Assembly: GCA_014860845.1 (NCBI GenBank)
Contig: JACZIY010000228.1
Span: 1-21,143 of the forward strand
From: Anaerolineaceae bacterium
GTDB lineage: Bacteria; Chloroflexota; Anaerolineae; Anaerolineales; Anaerolineaceae
Reading direction: 5' to 3'
Length of the DNA: 21,143 nucleotides
This document shows, in pieces, positions 15,679 through 21,143 of this stretch; position 1 is the first letter of the stretch, and the number at the start of each line of letters is the position of its first letter. Under the pieces are notes generated by a model. That model had not been told where the DNA came from, made no database searches, and was given only the letters and a program-made list of their open reading frames with translations. The translations under genes and the position numbers were made by a program.

Positions 15679-17556
15679 ATGAAAAAAATTGAATTGAAAT
15701 CACAATATTTTATCGATCGTAATAATCGAAAAACATTTTTTCGAGGTGTAAATTTAGGTGGAAGTAGTAAAGTTCCTGTAAAACCTGATGGAGCTACGTA
15801 TATAAAGGAAGGTTTTTTTGATCACCTAAATGTGTCATTTGTCGGAAGGCCATTCCCATTGTCAGAGGCAGATGAACATTTTGAAAGACTGAAAAAATGG
15901 GGATTCAATTTTCTGAGATTACTTACTACTTGGGAAGCGATCGAACATTGTGGTCCTGGAATTTATGATGAAGATTATCTGGATTATTTCGAAGAAATTG
16001 TTAAAAAAGCAAGGGATTATGATTTCATAATATTCATTGATCCCCATCAGGATGTATGGAGTAGATTTACCGGTGGAGATGGTGCCCCTGGATGGACATT
16101 GGAATTAGCTGGATTTGAAATAAAGAACATACACCCAAGTGGGGCAGCCATTGTTCATAATGTTCATGGAGATCCATATCCAAAAATGATTTGGTCGACG
16201 AATTACCAAAAACTTGCAGCTGCCTCAATGTTTACTTTATTTTTTGGGGGAAGAGATTTTGCACCGAATTTCCATATTGCCGGTGTACAAATTCAGGATT
16301 ATCTGCAAGAGCATTATATAAATTCTATTTTAAAAATTGTCGAAAAACTAAAAAAATATGATCATGTTATTGGATATGACAGTCTCAATGAACCATCCAA
16401 CGGTTGGATTGGACATCCAGATCTTCGCGAAAATCATGGACAACTGAAATTGGGAGAGATGCCAACTCCCTGGCAATCCATACTTTTGGGGGATGGCAGG
16501 CAACAGGAAGTCGAAATCTGGAAAGTCCAAATGTTAGGCTTACGGCTGACAGATTGGAAAATGATCAATCAAAAAGAAGTCCGGGCATGGCAGGCAGGCA
16601 CCGAATGTCTGTGGAAACAACATGGTGTATGGACAACGGATGATAAGAACAATCCGGTGTTGATCAATCCTTATTATTTTTCGGAGGTTAATGGAGAAAA
16701 AGTAGATTTTTCAAACAATTATCTTAAACCGTTCATCAATCGATTTTCTACGTCTGTCCGTAAAATTGACGAAGATGCTTGCATTTTTATTGAAGGAGTT
16801 CCTGAACTTAAGTTACCCAATTGGACCGATCAAGATGCTCAAAATATCGTTAATTCCACCCATTGGTATGATGGTGTCACTTTACTAACCAAGAATTTCA
16901 ATCCCAACTATACAATGGACACCGATAAGATGAAACTTGTTTTTGGAAAAATGAATGTCAGAAAAACTTTTTATCAACAATTGAAACATATAAAAAATGA
17001 TTCAAATGAAAAATTAGGTGGTGTCCCTACAGTAATTGGTGAATTTGGTGTTCCATATGATTTAAACAAAAAAAGATCCTATAAAAGTGGTGATTTTTCC
17101 TCCCAGGCTGAAGCATTGGATCTGTATTATCAAATTATTGATGAACTTTTTCTGGATTCGACTATATGGAATTACACCTCTGATAATTCGAATGAACGTG
17201 GTGATTTGTGGAACGATGAAGATTTATCCATTTTCAGCCGCGACCAACAGGTAAATCCGGAAAACATTTATTCAGGCGGTCGGGGGTTAAATGCAATCAT
17301 TCGCCCATATTTAAGGACGATCTCAGGCGATCCCAAAAGGCAATCGTTTGATTATCGGCGTAAAGAATATACATTATTGTTTGAAGATCAAAATGATGGA
17401 GAATTGGTTGTGTTTGTACCAGAATACCAATATCCTCGTGGTTTTCGTGTGGAATTTGTTTCAGGGAAATGGAATTTGAATGTTGAAGAACAGGAAATAC
17501 GTGTTCAATATAATGGTGCTTCAAGCAACCAGATATTGAGAATTCTACCTAAGTAG
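15679..17556 (+). CDS. Glycoside hydrolase family 5, lipid-glycoside (steryl/ceramide) beta-glucosidase-like
   Basis: A 625-residue protein with no signal peptide, so it acts in the cytoplasm. The GH5 barrel opens with FRGVNLGGSSKVP (21-33). SFVGRPFPLSEADEHFERL (53-71), LTTWEAIEHCGPGIYDEDYL (82-101) and IDPHQDVWSRFTGGDGAPGW (120-139) follow. The acid/base is E238 in SLNEPSNG and the nucleophile is E455 in VIGEFGVP. A beta-sandwich-like C-terminal part spans about 530-625. From memory, these segments closely resemble fungal EGCrP/Sgl1-type enzymes (the GH5_12 group), which hydrolyse glucosylceramide or steryl glucosides; the bacterial substrate is unknown. The ATG follows AAGGTGA (15668-15674). 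The luciferase-like gene starts 12 nt after its stop, so the two are probably one operon. Confidence 0.87.
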   Translation: MKKIELKSQYFIDRNNRKTFFRGVNLGGSSKVPVKPDGATYIKEGFFDHLNVSFVGRPFPLSEADEHFERLKKWGFNFLRLLTTWEAIEHCGPGIYDEDYLDYFEEIVKKARDYDFIIFIDPHQDVWSRFTGGDGAPGWTLELAGFEIKNIHPSGAAIVHNVHGDPYPKMIWSTNYQKLAAASMFTLFFGGRDFAPNFHIAGVQIQDYLQEHYINSILKIVEKLKKYDHVIGYDSLNEPSNGWIGHPDLRENHGQLKLGEMPTPWQSILLGDGRQQEVEIWKVQMLGLRLTDWKMINQKEVRAWQAGTECLWKQHGVWTTDDKNNPVLINPYYFSEVNGEKVDFSNNYLKPFINRFSTSVRKIDEDACIFIEGVPELKLPNWTDQDAQNIVNSTHWYDGVTLLTKNFNPNYTMDTDKMKLVFGKMNVRKTFYQQLKHIKNDSNEKLGGVPTVIGEFGVPYDLNKKRSYKSGDFSSQAEALDLYYQIIDELFLDSTIWNYTSDNSNERGDLWNDEDLSIFSRDQQVNPENIYSGGRGLNAIIRPYLRTISGDPKRQSFDYRRKEYTLLFEDQNDGELVVFVPEYQYPRGFRVEFVSGKWNLNVEEQEIRVQYNGASSNQILRILPK

Positions 17557-17568
17557 AGAGGATATTCG

Positions 17569-18492
17569 TTGAAAATTTCTATCATGATAGAGGGGCAGAA
17601 TGGTTTAAATTGGACTAACTGGAAAAAAATAGTTGATACAGTTGAAAATTACGGTTTTTATGGATTGTACCGTTCCGACCATTTCACCAATGCCAATCCT
17701 CCTGATAAAGATTCTTTGGAATTGTGGACTTCATTAACTTATCTGGCAACAACGACAAACAGGATCAAGTTTGGTTCACTCGTCTCACCTATTTCATTCA
17801 GGAATCCAATCTTTACAGCCAGAATGGCAGCTGCCGTGGATGATTTATCCGCAGGAAGATTGAAATTAGGATTAGGAGCTGGATGGCAGGAGCGTGAACA
17901 TCAAAATTATGGATTTGAATTATTGAACTTAAAAGAAAGGTTTTTGCGATTCGAAGAGGGATTATCCATCATTTCAAATTTGTTTCGTTCGAATGACCCT
18001 ATTACGGTCCATGGCAATTATTTTCAACTAAAGGATGCGATATTGTTGCCCCGACCAAAGCGTAAAGATGGTCCAGAAATCCTGATCGGCGGAAATGGGG
18101 AAAAATTTACTTTTCCCTTAGTCGTCAAATTTGCAAAAGAATGGAATGCAATCTTTCTTACACCTCAGAAATTCGAGGAAAAGACCAATTTATTGGATCA
18201 ACTACTCAGTGAAAAAAGGAAAGTACCTACTGAAGTTCGCCGATCGATTATGACGAATTTAACTTATGGCCAGAATCAAGAACAATTACAAAAGAAACTA
18301 AAAGGCAGAGATCCAAAAGAAATGACTCAACGAGGCATCATTGTTGGATCATCTGAACAGGTCACAGAGAAATTACATGAATACCAACAAACCGGTCTGG
18401 ATGAAATTATGCTGCAATGGATTGATCTTGAAGATATGGATAATTTGATCCATTTTTCGGAAACGGTTTTACCGAAATTCCAATATGGTTAA
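17569..18492 (+). CDS. Luciferase-like monooxygenase-family oxidoreductase, probably F420-dependent
   Basis: A 307-residue cytoplasmic TIM-barrel enzyme of the bacterial luciferase-like superfamily. The characteristic regions are present: GLYRSDHF (32-39), a strand-helix segment GSLVSPISFRNPIFTARMAA (69-88), DDLSAGRLKLGLGAGWQERE (91-110) and a later LIGGNGEKF loop. These patterns are those of F420-dependent enzymes rather than FMN luciferases, although the cofactor is an inference. The reaction is unknown; relatives oxidise or reduce alcohols, sugar phosphates and diverse ketones. A TTG start at 17569 is preferred because AGAGAGGA (17555-17562) sits six bases before it and the first strand KISIMIEG would be cut by starting at the next ATG (17584). 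It follows the GH5 gene by 12 nt and ends 4 nt from the convergent PAP2 gene. Confidence 0.88.
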   Translation: MKISIMIEGQNGLNWTNWKKIVDTVENYGFYGLYRSDHFTNANPPDKDSLELWTSLTYLATTTNRIKFGSLVSPISFRNPIFTARMAAAVDDLSAGRLKLGLGAGWQEREHQNYGFELLNLKERFLRFEEGLSIISNLFRSNDPITVHGNYFQLKDAILLPRPKRKDGPEILIGGNGEKFTFPLVVKFAKEWNAIFLTPQKFEEKTNLLDQLLSEKRKVPTEVRRSIMTNLTYGQNQEQLQKKLKGRDPKEMTQRGIIVGSSEQVTEKLHEYQQTGLDEIMLQWIDLEDMDNLIHFSETVLPKFQYG

Positions 18493-18496
18493 TCCG

Positions 18497-19048
18497 TTAA
18501 AAAGCCCAGGGGAACCAGAAAATCATGGTAGGAATCAGTAAAAGTACTAATTTCCCTAATACCCATCCCAAAAGGACACCAGCCAGTACATCAGAGAGAT
18601 AATGGAGCCCTGTTTGGATTCTAGATAAGGCCACCAGAGGTGCCCAAATGGAAAGCAAAATGGCAAACCAGATTGGAGCAATGCTCCAGGCCATGGATGT
18701 CAGGAAGATCACCCTGGTAGCATGTCCGGATGGAAATGAATGAGGATCGGTGCTTCGATAAATTTCACCCCATTCACCGACGGGTCGTTTTCTTCGAATA
18801 GAAAATTTAATGAGTAATACGATAATTGCCAGAATAAAAGTGCTTAGGCCCATGGAAGCAGCAATGCTACGCCATTCATTTTTTGCTACTAACCAGATGA
18901 TTATTAGGATACTCAAAATATACCAGGAATCGCCTGAATGAGCTGTAATGGTTGATAATCGCCAGATGAACTTGGAAGATGGTTTTAAACGGATTTTGGA
19001 AGTAAGATGATTGTCCCACTCAATAAATTTTCTTATCACCTGTTGCAT
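18497..19048 (-). CDS. PAP2-family membrane phosphatase
   Basis: A 183-residue integral membrane phosphatase with about five hydrophobic segments. All three parts of the acid-phosphatase signature are present: K81-x6-RP (KFSIRRKRP, 81-89), PSGH (106-109) and SR-x5-H-x3-D (S142, R143, H149, D153). The family dephosphorylates lipid phosphates such as phosphatidic acid, undecaprenyl diphosphate or phosphatidylglycerophosphate; the motifs do not tell which. The active site should face the outside of the cytoplasmic membrane. The ATG follows AAGGAAG. It is convergent with the luciferase-like gene and divergent from the molybdenum-hydroxylase operon. Confidence 0.94.
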   Translation of the reverse strand: MQQVIRKFIEWDNHLTSKIRLKPSSKFIWRLSTITAHSGDSWYILSILIIIWLVAKNEWRSIAASMGLSTFILAIIVLLIKFSIRRKRPVGEWGEIYRSTDPHSFPSGHATRVIFLTSMAWSIAPIWFAILLSIWAPLVALSRIQTGLHYLSDVLAGVLLGWVLGKLVLLLIPTMIFWFPWAF

Positions 19049-19177
19049 GAATCTTCCTTTATCCTTGAAGTAGCTCGCAGTATACCGCGAAGAAAGAAAA
19101 TGTGCAATTTTTATGTTGTTAATGTTTTTTTACGAAACAAAGATCATACGGAATTATTTTAGAGGATTGACCAAATA

Positions 19178-19205
19178 TTGAATTATCAATAAATATCGAT
19201 ATAAT
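19178..19205 (+). promoter_or_regulatory. Promoter of the molybdenum-hydroxylase operon
   Basis: TTGAAT (19178-19183), a 16-nt spacer and a perfect TATAAT (19200-19205) give a transcription start near 19212. The transcript would carry a leader of about 124 nt that contains the structured element at 19248-19333. A TTGACC at 19167-19172 lies too far from this -10 box to be its partner. Confidence 0.55.
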
Positions 19206-19247
19206 AAGTCATAGTAATTACAAAATTGTTTAAAAATCAAATAATAA

Positions 19248-19333
19248 ATTCGGTGGTCGGTTTTTAATGATAGACCGGCGTCGGTTCACAGAAACCGTCG
19301 AAAAGTGCCGCCAGAGGAAAGGACCCACCGAAT
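19248..19333 (+). promoter_or_regulatory. Structured leader RNA, candidate riboswitch of unassigned class
   Basis: A closing stem P1, ATTCGGTGG (19248-19256) with CCACCGAAT (19325-19333), is a perfect nine pairs. Inside it lie P2, CGGTTT (19258-19263) with AGACCG (19272-19277), and P3, CGGTT (19282-19286) with AACCG (19293-19297), the latter extendable by CG/CG past one mismatch. An unpaired purine-rich 3' segment (19298-19324) carries GCCGCC and the ribosome-binding site GAGGAAAGGA (19314-19323). The right arm of P1 fills the space between that site and the ATG at 19336, so P1 formation should affect translation start. It stands before a molybdoenzyme operon, where Moco-type riboswitches are known to occur. 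I cannot match the sequence to that or another class by eye. Confidence 0.6.
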
Positions 19334-19335
19334 AA

Positions 19336-20214
19336 ATGACAATCTGGAAAGATTACCAATTAGCATATAGTTTATCAGAGGCAGTAGAAGCATATGACCA
19401 GGCTGAAAAACCTGTTCGTTTTGTTTCTGGCGGTACAGATTTATTGCTTGAGATACAACAAGGCAGCCATCCAGCCATGAAAACATTAATTGATCTCAAC
19501 CACATTGATGAGATGCGAGAATTGAGGGTGATGGGTGAGCAGATATTCATAGGAGCTGCAGTACCTGTCAGCCAAATCACACATTCAGCACTCATCAAAG
19601 AACATGCGATGGCGGTTTCAGAGGCTACTGGATTGATCGGTGGACCTCAGGTAAGGAATTCAGCGACTCTAGGCGGAAATGTTGCTCACGCATTACCGGC
19701 TGCAGATGGAATGATTTCACTGGTTGCGATGAATGCGATTGCCATTACCTACTCGCATTCCGGGTATTCAAAAAAGAATATTCTTGATTTATTTAAAGGT
19801 CCGGGAGTATCAACTTTGGCAAATGATGAAATTGTGGTTGGGTTTGAATTCCCGACTAAAAATCCTGGAGAAGGATCTGCTTTTGACAGAGTGATGCGTC
19901 CTCAAGGAGTCGCTTTACCAATATTGAACAATGCAGTCTGGTTACGAAGAAAAAGTGACATGGTAGATGATATTCGGATTTCTTTTGGTCCATCAGGTCC
20001 GGTCCCAACACGCGCTTTGCTGGTAGAGGAAGTATTTCGAGGAAATGAATTGAGTGATGAAATTATTTTCAAAGCAAAAGCAACCATTCTGGAAACCATA
20101 AAATTTAGAACCAGCAAAATGAGAGCAACCGCCGAATATCGTTATCATCTAGCACAAGCATTGCTGGAAAAAGTAGTAAGAATTGCATGGAATAGGGCTG
20201 GAGAAACAGAATGA
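19336..20214 (+). CDS. Molybdenum hydroxylase (xanthine dehydrogenase/CO dehydrogenase family), FAD-binding subunit
   Basis: A 292-residue FAD subunit of a xanthine-dehydrogenase-type molybdenum hydroxylase. It passes electrons from the [2Fe-2S] clusters to the final acceptor. The N-terminal FAD-binding domain has VSGGTDLL (30-37), then GGPQVRNSATLGGNVAHALP (102-121), the flavin pyrophosphate motif of the CoxM/XdhB family; AAD (122-124) completes it. The C-terminal part (about 180-285) is the CoxM-like alpha/beta domain. The length is normal. The ATG lies 12 nt after GAGGAAAGGA, which sits inside the structured leader. The stop overlaps the next start by 4 nt (ATGA), so the two subunits are probably translationally coupled. 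Confidence 0.92.
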   Translation: MTIWKDYQLAYSLSEAVEAYDQAEKPVRFVSGGTDLLLEIQQGSHPAMKTLIDLNHIDEMRELRVMGEQIFIGAAVPVSQITHSALIKEHAMAVSEATGLIGGPQVRNSATLGGNVAHALPAADGMISLVAMNAIAITYSHSGYSKKNILDLFKGPGVSTLANDEIVVGFEFPTKNPGEGSAFDRVMRPQGVALPILNNAVWLRRKSDMVDDIRISFGPSGPVPTRALLVEEVFRGNELSDEIIFKAKATILETIKFRTSKMRATAEYRYHLAQALLEKVVRIAWNRAGETE

Positions 20215-21143
20215 AAAAATTAGAGAATATAGAAATTATTGTGAATGAAAAAGAATATTCACTCCCAATTCTTGAAGGAGAGATGTTATCTGACTTATTG
20301 CGGGAACGCTTGAGATTAACCGGGACAAAAATCGGTTGCAACGAATCTGAATGTGGAGCCTGTACGGTAGTTGTTGATGGGGAGCCGGTATTATCCTGTT
20401 CATATCCAGCAGTAAAAGCACATGGCAAGAAAATCACCACGATAGAAGGTCTGGCTAAAAATATTGGTGAAAATGGCAACTCTTACACGGTGTTACACCC
20501 GCTTCAGGATGCATTTATAGAATATGGAGCTGTGCAATGCGGTTTTTGTATACCCGGACAAATCATGACAAGTTTTGCATTGCTTGAAAAAAAACCCAAT
20601 CCGGAAGTAAAAGAGATTAAGTATGCTTTAAAAGATACGTTATGCCGCTGTGCAGGCTACCCGAGTATCATTGGGGCAATCCAGGCAGCATCTGAATCTA
20701 TCGTATCCGGAAAACCAGTGATTGCGCCTGATATTCAGACATCTAAAGTGGGAAAAAGGATGGTTGGTCAGGTCAGCCGTCGACCCGATGCAATCGCGAA
20801 AGTAATCGGGAAAGCAATCTATAGTGATGATATCCAATTTGACGGAATGTTACACGCCAGAGTGAAACGGGCGATGGTTCCGGCTGGTATATTGACAGAT
20901 TTGGATATCTCCAAAGCATTGGCATTGCCTGGTGTCCAGGCGGTTCTAACTGCAAAAAATGTCCCAAACGCAAAAACACATGGTTTATTTATCAAAGATT
21001 GGCCGGTATTGGTTGATATAGGTAACCCAATCCGGTATGTTGGAGATGCGATCGCCATAGTCGCAGCTGACACCAGAGAAATCGCCTCTGAGGCAATGGA
21101 CCTGATTATATTCAAATATGAAGCTTTGACAGTTGTTTCATCC
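20211..21143 (+). CDS. Fused [2Fe-2S] and molybdopterin subunit of molybdenum hydroxylase (partial, runs off right edge)
   Basis: The frame stays open for 311 codons to the window end. Residues 1-160 form the iron-sulfur subunit. A plant-type ferredoxin cluster is bound by C43, C48, C51 and C63, and the second, helical cluster by C110, C113, C145 and C147 (QCGFC and LCRC). After a short linker (about 165-185), residues 186-311 match the start of the molybdopterin subunit, the a/b hammerhead domain (GKAIYSDDIQFDGMLHARV, 200-218, and VGDAIAIVAA further on). In most XDH or CO dehydrogenase operons these are separate genes. A single fused Fe-S/Mo chain beside a separate FAD gene is the arrangement I recall for selenium-dependent molybdenum hydroxylases. 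Substrate (xanthine, nicotinate, aldehyde or other) cannot be judged without the missing C-terminal part. Confidence 0.9.
   Translation, partial: MKKLENIEIIVNEKEYSLPILEGEMLSDLLRERLRLTGTKIGCNESECGACTVVVDGEPVLSCSYPAVKAHGKKITTIEGLAKNIGENGNSYTVLHPLQDAFIEYGAVQCGFCIPGQIMTSFALLEKKPNPEVKEIKYALKDTLCRCAGYPSIIGAIQAASESIVSGKPVIAPDIQTSKVGKRMVGQVSRRPDAIAKVIGKAIYSDDIQFDGMLHARVKRAMVPAGILTDLDISKALALPGVQAVLTAKNVPNAKTHGLFIKDWPVLVDIGNPIRYVGDAIAIVAADTREIASEAMDLIIFKYEALTVVSS

Noticed and set aside
19314..19323. GAGGAAAG in the molybdenum-hydroxylase leader as part of an RNase P RNA
   Set aside because: The word resembles a conserved RNase P segment, but the leader is far too short and lacks the rest; it serves better as the ribosome-binding site.
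20105..20479. Open frame of 124 codons on the - strand
   Set aside because: It lies opposite the FAD subunit end and the [2Fe-2S] cysteine motifs, which are plainly the real genes.
153..21143. Selenocysteine (in-frame TGA) in a gene of this window
   Set aside because: All recognised genes are full length without reading through TGA, and I saw no homologous sequence continuing past a TGA stop.

Overview
The window is an AT-rich bacterial chromosome segment packed with ordinary-looking genes on both strands. It holds 13 complete protein genes, one gene that runs off the right edge, one selenocysteine tRNA and several short regulatory sites. No insertion sequence, prophage, CRISPR array or other mobile element is visible. 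The likely host is a Chloroflexota bacterium, probably class Anaerolineae. This is an inference from three things: a Thr/Pro-rich linker of the TPSPTFTATVTPT kind joined to membrane anchors, a luciferase-like enzyme of the F420-dependent type, and a cluster of Ser/Thr kinase, FHA regulator and degenerate PP2C-like protein.

Left part (1-7821, all on +): recJ stands alone, followed by a hairpin that may end its transcript. An extended -10 promoter then leads into a tight four-gene run: a winged-helix AAA+ ATPase, a glycerophosphodiester phosphodiesterase, a threonine/serine dehydratase and a large exported, membrane-anchored GH3-family protein. Gaps are 13 nt, a 4-nt overlap and 3 nt.

Middle (7822-15323): a tail-anchored Ser/Thr kinase (-) and an FHA-winged-helix regulator (+) are transcribed divergently from a shared 170-bp region. 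An XRE-cupin repressor (-) follows. Next come an 815-residue protein with an apparently degenerate PP2C-like cytoplasmic domain, one membrane helix and an external propeller-like domain, and a D-threonine aldolase/alanine-racemase-like enzyme 14 nt downstream. A site-2-type M50 metalloprotease (-) ends in an overlap with that enzyme. Together these suggest an envelope or phospho-signalling neighbourhood.

Right part (15377-21143): a tRNA-Sec gene (-) has a clear sigma70-type promoter placed so that transcription should begin at or within a base of the mature 5' end, and it has its own terminator. A GH5 enzyme resembling lipid-glycoside beta-glucosidases is followed by a luciferase-like oxidoreductase (+), then a PAP2 phosphatase (-). 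The window ends in a molybdenum-hydroxylase operon: an FAD subunit followed by a polypeptide that fuses the [2Fe-2S] subunit to the molybdopterin subunit. A compact three-stem leader RNA precedes this operon and could gate its ribosome-binding site. The tRNA-Sec shows that the organism probably uses selenium, which makes a selenium-dependent molybdenum hydroxylase a reasonable hypothesis.
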